Shown here in pieces: positions 22,116 to 33,937 of a stretch of DNA of 64,000 bases; positions within the stretch are counted from its first letter, which is position 1; each line of letters begins with the position of its first letter. Location of the stretch: positions 144,928-208,927 of the forward strand of contig SJOL01007024.1 in assembly GCA_004794785.1 (NCBI GenBank), written 5' to 3'. The notes under the pieces were generated by a model. That model was not told the DNA's origin, made no database searches, and saw only the letters and a list, made by a program, of their open reading frames with translations. The stretch comes from Opisthorchis felineus (Eukaryota > Platyhelminthes > Trematoda > Opisthorchiida > Opisthorchiidae). The position numbers and the translations under genes were made by a program.

Positions 22116-23139
22116 CTTTCTGCATGGCAACTGCGCAGTCGTTTGGGCCCAATATTCCCTGAGAATGACGGATTGTGACCCCACTTGCTTGGCGGCTTAG
22201 ACTGGAGAGCTGGAATGCGCTTTGTGTGTATAAAAGCACGATAACAATAGGTCTTAGACGATACAGATTTTTTGCGTACATCTGAAATTGCCCGTATTAA
22301 AGCGCTGTACCCGACTTAAAGCTGTCACTTTGCTGTGGTGGTCGGGCTTCTGTGCTGCAATGAGCCTGCGGGCTATATTGGCTGAAACTCAGTTCCAAAG
22401 AGTTCAACCATGGCAGGAAGACCAACGTGGAGCAGCCCGACGAAGAACAACTAGCCTCCATACTGCGCGAAATCGTATTGCGCGGTGGTCTGGGGGTAAT
22501 GTCGTACTGTCTTCTGCAACAGGAGTGTGAAGGCAGTAAGGCGTTTCACCCAGGCGTCCAACATGTGCATATTTATGGAAGCAGTGATGCTGCCTTCCCC
22601 CGAGGAAGAACCGGTTGGAAAAGGCTGGCTGTCACCGCCAGCGCATTATTCAGTACGGTCGAAATGCTTTCAGTATCAAAAAGTCCGGTGTTGCTCAAAA
22701 GTACCTGCTGTGAGCATCCGCATTAGGAGTGAGACATGAATGCCTTACTCAGACTATTGAGTCACTGGCTGCGGTAAGGGTCCCCCAACCGAACCCTAAA
22801 AATCCCTACCTCGAGGTTCAGAGTTTTGTGTCCGAGGCTAGGGTAGTGTCTCCGAACAAAACACAACATCCTCTCACTGCCTTGTGGATCGGACTTTTAA
22901 GTCAAAGGCTCAATGTGGGGTACCTCAACCAAACCCCCTTCAGCCGGGTACCCGGGAAGTACCATTCGCCCTTGCAGCTCGCTGGCTCACCCACCACCTC
23001 CCCACCCATCAAATAGTGCAATGCGACCAATCAATCCTCCAGCCCCCTAGCCATTGTTCCGTGTCCAAACCAGAAAAATAAATCAAAATAATTTCGGAAG
23101 ATCCTACCCACGTTGCAGCCTTCAGTGTCCATCCTCTAT
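22116..23139. other. No recognised gene
   Basis: Contains plus-strand frames at 22288-22530 and 22427-22726 with no recognised family. Two loosely similar GGTAAGGGTCCCCCAACC / GGGGTACCTCAACCAAACCC segments about 145 bp apart near 22775 and 22917 hint at an old local duplication. Confidence 0.3.
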
Positions 23140-25080
23140 GTCGAATTGCGCGACTCTCTCTTACTCAAATCTTACTTTTCTCCAGTCAGCAAGAAGGACA
23201 GATACAGTAATTCTTGTGGGTGATATGAATGCTCATTTTGGGCGACTAATCCCGGAAGAAGCACAACTAGGTGGTAGATTTGGAGTCGAGGCTGAGCGTA
23301 CGGATAATGGGGAGTGACTTCTTCAGTTGTGTGCCGATCATCGTCTGTTCCTGACCACTACAAACTCCTAGCAGAAACACTCACATCCAGTTACTTAGGG
23401 GTCACCAACCGCAAGACAGTCATGGACTCAATCAGACCATTTAGTTATCAGTTACCTCAATTAAACATTGTCGCTTGCTCTCTATCAGCATACGCGTGCC
23501 AAAGCAGAGTAACTCCGTCCATCAACTTTGAAAAGATTCAGTAGCGCAAGCTTATCGAGCTGATTTGGCTAGAAAGCTACTGGAGACGCAGCCATGCAGA
23601 TGAAGATCTCTTGGAGGTTGAACGGAAACGAGTTAAAGCTATACTCTCAGCTTTCAGAACTCTTTGTACAAGCTATCCGATTTGACTAAATGAACACTGG
23701 ATATCGTCGAGTTCAGCAGATCTTATTTTTGCCAGAAAGGCCGTACCAGCATAAAGTGACTGTGATGGCACACGCAGATCCCTCAAACACCGGATAATCA
23801 GGAGCTTGAAGAGTGACAGAGAAAGCTTGTGGATGGCGAAGGCCCAGGAGATGGAGAAGGCTTTCGCCACGGGCAACAGCCGCACCCTATTCCAGCTTAT
23901 TCGATCAACCGGTCAAAAGAAGATAAGCGCCAGCGAAACGACGTGCGGAGAAGACGGAATGGCAATTCACCCACAAGTTGGTGATGGGCTAAGCACTTCC
24001 AAGAGCAGTTCAGCTGGTGTCCTTCAACACGACCACTGGAAAGACTCAGTGAGCATGAGTTGATTATGGACACTAGCTCATCGTCGACAACAGAAATCCG
24101 GCCTGAGATAATAATCCTTCAACGCGAAAAGACATTTGGCCCAGATGCACTGCACACTCTTCAAAGAAGTTGTTCAACAGTCTGACGGCCGTATTTCAGA
24201 AGATTTGGAACGAAAACAGAATACGAGTGGAATGGAGCTCCTCGACCGTCACCCCAGTCTTCAAAGGGGGCGCAAGAACATCATTCGAAAACCACCGCGG
24301 TATCAGTTTGATAGCATCTGTGATGCTCTCTGGTGCTATTTTATGCAGGTTGATCGGCTGGGCTTCGCCCTGACCGAGGATGCATCGACCATGTCTTTAC
24401 CTTGAGACAAGTTTTTGAGCAGCCTCACTCCCACATTGGTCGTTTTTTATTGATTTGAAAGTTGGTTTTGACTTTGTCGGTCATCAGAATCTTTCGCGGT
24501 ATCTGGCGATCAAGGTTGTCCCTTCCAGATTTATCTCCCGTGTGAGGACACTGTATGCTAGCTTACTTGGGCGCGTACGAGTATATGACAAGCCTTCGCC
24601 TGAGTTTACCACTTCCAATGATGTAAGACAAGGCTGCCCTCTCTCACCAATCATCTTCAACTTTGATTGGAGAATGTTTTCTCCGAAGCATTGGTCGGGT
24701 CTGGTGGGAACATCAGATTAGCAGTGCTGAGATATGCCAGACGGATTCAGGAAAACGGAACTCTCCCGTGATAGATGAATCACTCACGCTTCATAGGTTG
24801 CACTGGTTAGGACATGTACTCCGTGTGCCAGACGACCGAACTCAGAACTCTTCTCGCCCACCGTGTGCAAAGTGGAAGCGACCAAGATGTAGACAGTGTA
24901 TGACCTGGAACCGAAGTTTGAAAACACTAACCTGTAAACTGAGTCGCGTAGACAACTGCCACTTTCCTGAATGGGGACTCCGGGACTCAAATCACCAATG
25001 TTTAGTGACACTGGCAGACATTGCTCAATCATGCAGTCATTGGCGCTCGTGCCTCAAAGCTATCGCCTTCAAAGCGTAGC
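23140..25080 (+). pseudogene. RTE-like retrotransposon with internal deletion
   Basis: Read across several frames, this is an RTE-type polyprotein. Its endonuclease piece has VGDMNAHFGRL and GGRFGVEAERTDNGE (23200-23315), then LLQLCADHRLFL. Further on are the linker GNSRTLFQLIRSTGQ (23870), FGPDALH (24137), a GRGCIDH-type segment (24380) and VRQGCPLSPIIFNFD (24620-24667). The next recognisable part is VWWEHQISSAEICQTD, then the C-terminus LHWLGHVLRVPDDR and QCMTWNRSLKTL. The YADD box and about 180 residues after it are missing between 24667 and 24680. Many frameshifts and stops are present. Confidence 0.8.
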
Positions 25081-25261
25081 TGCGCAACTTCTGAACCAAC
25101 TGAACATAGTATCGCCTTCATTGCTTGGCTGTACATCCCGAATTCTCCCATTTTCCGGTAATGGAAAATGTAGCAGCTGGAAACAATCTGCCTATGTGCT
25201 CAAAATTGAGTTGATTGAAGAGAAAGCGCTATACGCAAACGCGTACGCGTAAACGTTGGCA

Positions 25262-26080
25262 GTGTGCCCTTGCCTGAGTTCACTACATACAGCGGTTTCG
25301 GGCGGGGCTCTTCTCACTTTTTCTCGTCAATTTATTCATCGATGTCATCATGGAAGACTCACCCCCAGTCTCTACTGCGTGTGAGGTTGAAGTGCTCCCA
25401 GCACGTTCGCTCACAGATACCGAGCACGCAGAAGATATAGTTCTTCCTTGATTTGATGTCGTCGTAATGATGATGGCAACTAATCTAAATAATTCTGCCT
25501 CGTTTTGGTATACGTTTCACAAGACTGAGTGGCATCAAACTAGAACCTCATGCTTGCGGATGGTTTCCTGCCTGAGTAGCTGTATCATTCTCGATAGTCA
25601 AGCATTCGCCAACTTGCATCACCTGTGGCACAAGCGTCATATCAGATTATCTCCAGGGGTCAGGTTTACGATGCCGTGGTGTGCCGTATATTGTTATATG
25701 GGTTGGCGTTTCACTATCGGTTTCCTCGGGGCGTTGCTCGAGTGTGGTGGGAACATTGGATCAGTAATTTTGAAGTACATCGAATGGTTTTCGGAAGAAA
25801 TAACTCGCCTACGACGGACGGGCTGGTCGCACTCCATGGATTGCGCTGGCTTTGTCCCGTGCTCCCCCATGTCAATCGACCGGCTTCCTTGGAGTGCTCT
25901 TTTCGCACAACCACGCGGAGGGTGAAAACAAACCCGGTGAGATTAAGCAGTGACTCGGCAGTGAAGTCTGAAAGCTGGTGCCAGCAAACTCAGCCGCGCT
26001 GGTCATTCCCATCTACCTGGATAGGGACCCCGAGACAGAACACATCAGTGGTTAGAAACATTGCCGCAATTGGCCCAACA
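25262..26080 (+). pseudogene. Second RTE-like fragment, 3' half
   Basis: It begins at the palm segment (LPEFTTYSGF) and continues IDVIMEDSPPVS to LTDTEHAEDIVLP, where the catalytic YADD equivalent reads HAED. FANLHHLWHKRHIRLSPG follows, a frameshift leads to VWWEHWISNFEVHRMVFG, then LHGLRWLCPVLP. This overlaps in content with the end of the preceding fragment, so it is a separate insertion in the same orientation. It is non-functional. Confidence 0.75.
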
Positions 26081-26224
26081 TGTTATTTTCCAATGCGTAG
26101 CCCTCCCGATCTCTTGAGTGTAAACCCCTGTGTCACTCATGTCACATTCTTGTACGTGCTCTCGTGGCCGCGTAGTAAGACCTCAACAGTCTGGTTGATT
26201 TTGTAGGGATACTGTTTGATTCTA

Positions 26225-27660
26225 ATTTGTTTTACAGTGCTCGTCTGTTCAAACAGTCAGACTCCTCCCAGAAGCCAATGGAGCAGGTAACAGTCGGTTG
26301 TCGACATCTGTCACTGTCCTCAAACATCGTGCATAGCGAATATTTTCTCAGTGTAATCTTTTCATAGGTGAAGACCCGGTCTGTTTTGATGATAGGTCTT
26401 TCACCTGAAAGAAGATTAATACGAAGAGTTGCAAATATTTCAGAAGCCACATCCAACAAGGTTGTACTGCGATAGCTGTTTCGAGCAAATTTTCTACCAC
26501 TTTTGTGAAAAGGTAAAATAACGGCGGTGTTCCAATCCGGCGGGACGCCTCGCTGTTCTAGGATACACAGAATAGCTCATGGAACGGTGCGACTGGGACG
26601 GTAGTTCGTGCTTTAGATACCTCTGCAGTGATGCCATCTTCACCAGGGGCTGTGCGGGTTTTCAGCCGACCAATGATTTTTGCTAACTCTTTTGTTGAAG
26701 AGCCGCAGTCATCGTCCTACGATGATGTTAAGGGACACAACTGCTGATAAGTGCGATTGAAAAGTCATTTAAAATGTTCGTTCCATCGAGGAGGTTCTTC
26801 GCTAGTACCGGGGGTGATTTTGCCGGTTGCCGGGGGCTTTTCTCAGGAGGTGAAATTACTTCACAAAGTCACCAACATTCGATGCAGTCTCCATACTGCT
26901 CTCCATGTGGATCCACTAGCGACTGCGGCTATTGGGTGGCCAGCTGAAAATGTATGCTGATCACAGACTGTTCCTGTGCAGTGCTAATTTCCAGAGCAGC
27001 GGAAATCGTTTGACTGCGTAATGCCCAACATCGAACCAGTCCTGAAATCGGGTAGATCACTCTCCGATCAGCTACTGGTGATGGGGGCCAATCACTGTTT
27101 ACTACCGTTTCTGGAATACATGCGTTGTCTCCGATCATGCACTTATCCGTTGCTGCTTTTCGTTGCGCTTTTCAAATCTTGGCAAAACACGCACACACCC
27201 CTTGACCATCGACGAACTGATGGATCTTGAGCCTGGGTTGGCAACCGCGTGTTGCAATCTGAGCTCTGTTCCCGTCAGGTATTTCCTGCGTATCTAGTAG
27301 CGGCATCGTGAATCCGTCATTTATATGCACGCACTGTATGTTGACGTCGTCGGACACTACTGAACATGCTTCGAATGTTTCGCGGATGGCGTCAGATAGA
27401 AATTGGCGTTCATCTGGGTGGAGCTGTATTTCCTAACCGGACAAGCTTACAGAGGGGTTGTCAGGCCTGGTCTAAGTTTTGCTCGCACGAGAATGTTATC
27501 TGACCTTCCTTGGTTCCCTGCTTTTTCTTCTAAAGCAGTCCATTCAGATTCACTTAGATGTAGTCAGTTTACCGAGCTGTGTAGCCGTTGTTTGTTTGCC
27601 AAGTTAAATGCGCTTGAAACGCGTGCTGGTGACGTACAGCTGACTGAAATCAGCCACCAT
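26225..27660 (-). pseudogene. RTE-like retrotransposon fragment, minus strand
   Basis: On the minus strand the best part is 26720 to 26232: TAPGEDGITAEVSK, then GTPPLFY, LLDVASEIFATLRINLL and RQPTVTCSIGFW. These match the RT fingers and palm start of RTE (PGxDGI, SYRGISLLDVASK, PTVxxFIDF). Farther upstream (27660 to 26750) the reading is weaker but includes ETASNVGDF and LLRKAPGNRQ, fitting the linker. There are many stops. The catalytic YADD is not present. Confidence 0.65.
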
Positions 27661-28399
27661 TGACACCACGTAGTTCTTCACTTCAAAGAATTTAAGCACA
27701 GCTGATACGCTTAGCTGAATTCGTTTTGGCTGATTGATTCAGGACTAGATAGGCTTCTGGTACTGATCGAAATTCGCCGACTAAGCTTGTAGTAATGTAG
27801 CCGTATAGGCTAAAACACGGCATTTCGTTCATGTGACTTAAAACAAGATAAATGCCACATTTTGGGGAAAACTTACCCACCAGGATGCAAAACCACCGGC
27901 TATCTAATCAAATTCTTTCTAAAGAATTGTTTTACCATGTTTCATCTTGAATAGGAAGGAAAATGCTACGTGACACTTGAGAAATTAGTAGAAAACTGTT
28001 GAAGTCAAATATGACCAGAATGCTGTCTTTTGTTGAGTTGCACAAGTTCTAGCCCAATTTATATCTTTTTTTGAAGAAGGGAGCTTAATAAGTAGCCTGC
28101 CTTCGGATGTGCTTCGTCTTGTGCTTTGACCGTTTGATTTTATCCAAATTTGAACAGCTGGCTTTGGACGAAACTGGCGAGCACTCTGTTACACATAGAA
28201 TTGAAATACATGGGACGGAGAGCCCAGTATCGCAGACTGCCTGTAAAAATAGTCAAACACGTGAATGCATACTTGGAAATGCAAACATCTTGGCTAGTTG
28301 GAGAGATGCGCTTTAAATCGGCATTTGGATAGTTAGAGGTTGTGTGAGTTTGAGAACACAGAACAAGGCACGGTTCTAAGATAGTTCTCTTTTGGGGGT
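27661..28399. other. No recognised gene
   Basis: A-T-rich stretch with short frames only. No splice-bounded exon or known repeat seen. Confidence 0.35.
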
Positions 28400-30450
28400 A
28401 GGAAGGATGACAGAAGTGGATTGGTGGGTAGTACTCTTAAAAGAGAAGTTCACTGACGGAAGACGCTGGCCCCGATGGTCATCTATTGTGCTAACAGCAA
28501 TACGACAAACCGAAAGAGGCCACTTTCCTACAGTATGAGTGTTTTTACAGGCTATCTACCAGAAACGGCGTGGTTTTGATGTGTACAATTGTTTGCTGAA
28601 TATAATCAAGTAGAGGAAGACCAAAAGAGAATGTCTCACCCCAAACGTGATAACAGGATTGTAGAGTAGGGCGAACTTGAGACGGATAGTGGCGAAGTAT
28701 ATACGAGCTCGAGATAGAAGACGAACTTTTCTACAGATACGAGTTTCGAGGAGTTTGACGTGACCAAACCAGGAAAGGTTGTTGGTACAAGGAGGTCGAA
28801 CGAGGGAGAATGGGGATTGGTAGTGTGTCCGATCGAAAGGTTTTTGTGGAACTGCGGAGAGTGATGCTTTCTCGAAGGGATTTGGAATGACTGAAAGCGT
28901 TGTTGTCTACATGCACCATTCGGAAATCTAGATAAGTTCGGTGCTTAACGCTGTAATGATTTGTGCACGATGGCTGAGATAACTTAGTGGTCAAGGTGCG
29001 AGACTACTGTTTGGTAAGTTCGTGGCTTGAATCCAACCCTGGATTTTCGATTGCTCCTATCTAGGTTCGGGCAGCCTCGTGTTTCCTTCGTGTTGCACGG
29101 CAGCTGGGCACCGAACTGGTATCACAGCTGAACGGTAATTGATCATTAGTGCTGCCTTCGTGTAACCGGTGAGTGGCAGTGCATTAGGAACGGTAGGATG
29201 AAGAGTGGCATTGTCTTTGATGTTTAGGAAATGTTAGAAATATTAAAAGGAAAGAAAGGAAGGGGTGAGAGAGGATTTTTACGCTGATGTTACGAACTTG
29301 GATGATAACGTTTTCAAGACGAGCTTGAACAGAGTGGCCATTCAAGAAACACTCAGGCCATTTGGTCAGGTTGAGATGAAGTCCATGCGTGGAGATTAGC
29401 TTGCCAGACATGCTGGATTATCCTCGAAATGGCAAGAGGGACGAGTTCCGTTCTATGAAATAAATTGAAAAAGAGTTGCGTAGATCGACCTATCACCTTT
29501 GGACTGGTTTTGCCTAAACCTCTGTTGATGGTCCTTCAGGTGGACGTTGTTTCCAAGGCTGTAAAAAAGCTTTTTGGACAGAATTGACTCCTGAACGTTG
29601 TATATAGCGTTACCAGTGGAAATCGAACCCTATTCCATAGGTAAGATAGAAAGCCACTTTCAGTAATGTGTGAAACGGGCGAATTTTTCCTAGAAGACGG
29701 GAAAACGCCTATAGAAATTGAAACACAGAAGACTTTTCGGACGGTCAGAACAACTTTTGTAACGCAGTTCCACAACGGTATTAGGGAAACGTACGTTTAG
29801 GACCCGATGGTTTCTGGGTATCAATACCTGACAGAACATTCCTCGTCGTGAATAAGGGTCATGGACATGGCTTGTTGAAACAGGGTAAACAGATGAGGAG
29901 TTTTGAAGTGCAAGAGAAATACTGTTTGCAACTGGATGAGCGAAGCTCCCGCTTTTTCTGTTACGAGGTTTTCGGGTTTCCAGTGAGAATCGAATATGGG
30001 AGGGGAAGAGGAGAAAGAAAGTTTAAACTGATTGCTATGGCCGGACTCCAGAATCATGGACTTCCAATTGGTGCGTTCTCTTTGTCCTCTTCCAAGTAAA
30101 TATGTCTCCAGCCCCGTCGGTTCCAACTATACGGGAAACGTAGTCAACTTGTGTAGAAGAAGAGCGGGATATCCGCCGTCGTTTGTATATTCGGTTCTTA
30201 GCTGGAAGAGAACGCATTGTTAAGCCGTTTAGGGGTTGCTTGGAAGGAGTTTTAAAAAGTGAACGATAAGCTGAATCATGTCACCACAAATATCAGCAAA
30301 AAGTATGAGATCGTCCGAGGAACGTTTCCATGGATAGAAGCTAAAGAGTGTCGCCAGAAAATACGACGGGTGGTGGGTGTGGGTTTTGCCGATGATAGAG
30401 ACGAGACAGTGATCAGATGAACCGGGAGAAACAGAGCGAACGTCATACGA
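28400..30450 (-). pseudogene. Decayed CR1-like retrotransposon, minus strand
   Basis: The plus strand is purine-rich as in the intact element. On the minus strand near 30400 the reading SPGSSDHCLVSI carries the SDH motif of the APE endonuclease, comparable to FPGSDHCVVSC in the intact ORF2. Downstream pieces such as GLHLNLTKWPE (29390-29350) fit the post-FADD region. No frame stays open. A SINE is inserted at 28972-29145. Confidence 0.45.
28972..29145 (+). mobile_element. tRNA-derived SINE
   Basis: Box A-like GAGATAACTTAGTGGTCAAG, box B-like GGCTTGAATCC, then CTATCTAGGTTCGGGCAGCC and GGCAGCTGGGCACCGAA ... CACAGCTGAACGG. These are the ordered landmarks of the family. It sits inside the decayed CR1-like fragment. 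Confidence 0.75.
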
Positions 30451-31711
30451 AGCAGCCTATATCTACGGTTTGATCAGTGCTATCTCTCCGTAGGGGACTC
30501 GTTTAGGGAAAAACAATTTGGTTGAGAGACGTGGGATTAAAAACGAACCTGGTTTCACTACCTACACAATCTTTACAGTAGGTATGGGGAAGGCAATTCT
30601 GGACACAAAAACCACCAAAAAAGAACATTTCTATATTGGAATGTCATTGAGGCACCTATTCACATGTGACGTTCAGTAAAGAGAATAGAAAGGACGCATT
30701 GTTTCTTTTCAGTAATCGGTAAACATAAAAAAGCATTTTTACGACCGGCCAAACTGAAATTGAGCCGAAAATCTGGTGTGTATGCATCAAGCTCAGAGAG
30801 ATGTGAGACAGACGTGGACGTGTGTTGAAACTACGTTCTCGAACCGAAGAAAATAACCCAGCAAACAGTTTCGAGCCATTGGACCTGATGAGGAACAATA
30901 TGAGTTGGTGTTACAATTCAAACTTCGAGTGTTTCATTGAAAGGCTGGAACTCACAAAGAAAAAAAGAATGATCGCGGAGAAGAGTCATCATAGTTTGTA
31001 CCCGCGTTTGTCTGATGATCGCCATCCAACCTCGCACGTGGACTGTTAGGTCACACGGGTCCTCTGTAAGTTGGGCGCTGGTACCTTCTGGTGCGGCACC
31101 ATCAGTCATCTACCATCTATGATTCAGTTCTTTCAAGTCAGTTCCCTTATAGTTTCCCATTTCTGGTTTGAGTTACTTGTACATGGCCACACAGTCTTTT
31201 TGTAGCTTTTTTCTTTGACGATCGCCATTCCCGACACAGCCACTCCAGGTTGATCCGCATCAGAAAGTATTTTCAAAACGAGAGTATCCAGTCTCCCCTT
31301 GCATCGCCAAATGCGAGTTTCCTTAAGCACCAGTTACGAAGGTTTGACGCAAGGCTTCAAAGCTGTTAAAGTACAGAATGACGGGGTTCTAGCTCTAGCC
31401 CGGTTTGTCCTCCAGTATGCTGTTAGACCCTGCATACGGTCGGTGGGAGTACGAAGCTGGATTCATAAACGCAATCATTTGTTGAACTTCTCATTGAGTG
31501 AAAAGTTTGGGGTCACGAGGTTTAGACGGAGAATGTTGAGAAGTCGACCTCATCAAATCAAAATCCGAGTCCACATCCAAGCTTGTGTGACCATTCACAC
31601 TATGTGTTCCTGTACTTTGCATGTTAGAAGACACTTTGGTCAGCAGTACCGTCTCGTATTGTTCGCTCTGCGTTATGTGCATTTTCCTAACTTCCTGCGA
31701 ACAGTAAAAAA
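30451..31711. other. No recognised gene
   Basis: May include the worn 5' part of the neighbouring minus-strand CR1-like fossil. Frames at 30656-30898 minus and 31133-31330 minus show nothing I recognise. The plus frame at 31299-31874 is open mostly because it runs into the inverted SINE. Confidence 0.3.
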
Positions 31712-31894
31712 ATCGTTCAGCTGTAACATACTTTCGGTTCCTAGCTGCCATGCCACCAGAAGGAAGCACGAGGGCTGGGATACTGCCAGGTTGTCCAAGC
31801 CTAGACAGGGGAAGTCGAAATGCAGAGGTCGGGTTCGAACCACGGACCTTTCGGTTTGTAAGCTGGCACCTTAACCACTGAACCATCTCGCCCA
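31712..31894 (-). mobile_element. tRNA-derived SINE, minus copy
   Basis: On the minus strand: GGGCGAGATGGTTCAGTGG (box A), GTTCGAACC (box B), CCCTGTCTAGGCTTGG, then TTCCTTCTGGTGGCATGGC and GTTACAGCTGAACGAT. Well preserved. Confidence 0.85.
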
Positions 31895-32204
31895 GTACGA
31901 GCCACAGACTGTCCGCAGATGTGTGGTATGTAGACCGATTATTGCGTGTGCATATTCTGCACTGTTCCCACTTCTTGTCCTAATCGTCGACAGTCCCCAT
32001 CGCGACAATTGGAAATGCAAACTCAATAGACACGGCTGTCTAAGTTTATTCACCTGCGGCTCATTTGCGCACCCAACAATTCTTTCTAACACGTGCATGC
32101 ATTCAAGGTTGCTACATTACGCAACAGTTCCCGAACTGGCGTCGTCTATCCGCTGAATAAAACACCGTGAAGTATGTTGGTGGCATACACTAATTTCCAA
32201 ACTA

Positions 32205-32407
32205 ATTTAGTGTTAACGGGTGTGTTAACTGAATCTTTCGCTGATGATATTCTTGTTCGACTGAATGCACTGCACAAAGGTCGTTTCAGTTGGCACCATA
32301 TCCGAGATGTCGCAGTGCAGTACATAAGGTTGGTAAAAACTCGGGACTGTGTCTGCCTGATGGAGAGTGAAACCGGTAGTGGGCTGTCGAATAGCTTTCA
32401 ACAGCCT
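32205..32407. repeat. Hammerhead repeat, two inverted pieces
   Basis: 32205-32315 is unit body in reverse orientation (the reverse complement shares CTTTGTGCAGTGCATTCAGT with the 48-kb unit). Directly after it, 32322-32407 is the ribozyme part in forward orientation: left arm, CTGATG at 32357-32362, GAAAC at 32369-32373, GTA at 32376-32378, right arm GTGGGCTGTCG. Stem II is reduced to a few bases, which would abolish the fold. Confidence 0.6.
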
Positions 32408-32509
32408 TAGTATTCTGTATTCAGCAACAATGTGGACGTTGCTGTAAAGTGTATCAACCCAGGCTTTTCTAAACTGATGGAGCGTTTCCTTCTGTTCCTT
32501 CACTCTGGT

Positions 32510-33748
32510 TCAAAATTGCTAAAAAAAAGTAACTGTCTTCTTTCTTTTTAATCGGCAACGCTCAACCAGTTGTTCTGCAGTTAAATTTCGGTAAGGAATA
32601 ATGCCGTGTAGTTTTCAAGCTACTTATCTACTGTTGAGCCTCTGTAGCACCCTTGCACGCATCGATCGGCTCATTTTTCAACATTTAAACAACAATAATG
32701 TTTGATTTGATGAAATGAAACTTCGCATCCTTCTCTCTTTGAAACTCATGACTCTAAATGTTCACTTCATGGGGTTCCACAAGTGATCACATTCGGGACT
32801 CGATATTCAAGCTCTAATATATGAGTAGTAAATTTATAGTCGTTCGGACTTTATTAGATCCTACAAAATGCCCGAAACCATCATTTTTGGGACTAGATTC
32901 ACGTACTTCTTCCTCAGCGACCAAGACATGTTCAAAGCCTTAATTCCTCCGACTAATAGAAAATCTTAAACACAAAGTTGTTCAGTTCAACAATTGAAAA
33001 ACGATCGAAACGTCTTCGGCTATTTTGGTATTTACGATTGTTTATTTTGGTGGCCCACCAGAAAAAGTGAATAGGATGGAATTTGTTCTGTCCGGATTCA
33101 CACGTACATTTGTAATCACGGGCTTTTGTGCTTTCGGCTGTCGGAAAATCGATGGCCTCGGTACCTGCTCTCTGTGGCCTGATAACTGATGTCATCGGTG
33201 GGAGCAGCGAAAAATTGGCCCGCACAGTGATTTGAACGGGGTGAATTCATGTCCACATATTGAGTCTGTGTTCGTTCCTTTAACCAGTCACCACCGCGAA
33301 GTATTTTGTCAGATTAGAGGAAGTTCATTTTGATAGTTTACTGAGATGTGGAGAGCCGGAAAATTGAAAGGCTTTGACACCTCAGGTGGATTTGTTCTCT
33401 ACTGATTTTCCTGCCGATCTGTCTGTCCAATATTATCTCACAGCCCACCAATGCAGCTACGAGTACTTCCTGTTCCCTTCTACTTAGTTAAGATGTCATG
33501 ACCAGTTCCGACCTATTCATCCTAATTTATCCTATACCTGTTTTCCGTTCGCTAACAAGCAAAAAGACGAATAAATTATCCTCATAGCTGATGCTTTCGG
33601 CATCCTCAGACATGCGGTGTTTTCTTCAGGGCATAATTGCATTCGTCAGTCCTCTCGTCTGTGAAAACGTGTCATGAATATGTAGTTTCGGCATTTGTCT
33701 ACCAGTTGCCGGCTGATATGTTAGTTATATGACTTGCTGTGCGTTTAG
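32510..33748. other. No recognised gene; possible upstream intron
   Basis: AT-rich with no clear exon. A tRNA-like segment may lie on the minus strand around 33220-33300 (GTGACTGGTTAAAG ... CGTTCAAATC), too worn to call. Confidence 0.35.
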
Positions 33749-33937
33749 TGCCATGATGACCCCCACATGCTGTGGTTTCTGCTGGATGAATCACCGGCCG
33801 CCCGTGTCCCCCCACATAAAGATGGTTCGTCTGTCTCACTATACCATCCAGGTCGGTTTGGTTTCTTCCACATGTCGGGTCACAAGTCTGGTGCATTCGG
33901 ATCGCCAACACGCTCGTCTGTTTCATTTTCGCACCGC
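33749..33937 (+). CDS. Candidate exon of large Ser/Pro-rich host gene
   Basis: A 189-nt open segment, bounded by GCGTTTAG on the left and CACCGC|GTGAGG on the right. The best frame starts CHDDPHMLWFLLDESPAARV and ends SPTRSSVSFSHR, 63 codons, phase 0 at both ends. It is Ser-, His- and Gly-rich like the later exons. In this frame it does not join the next exon (which needs a preceding phase of 2), so an exon between them is missing from my reading. Alternatively, the second open frame ending FHFRTA, which does fit the phase, is the true one. Family unknown. Confidence 0.5.

Noticed and set aside
31299..31874. 192-codon plus-strand frame
   Set aside because: Its second half is the reverse complement of a SINE, and the first half has no motif. 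Openness is accidental.
33215..33305. Possible minus-strand tRNA-like sequence
   Set aside because: Only weak box A and B resemblance and no acceptor-stem pairing.
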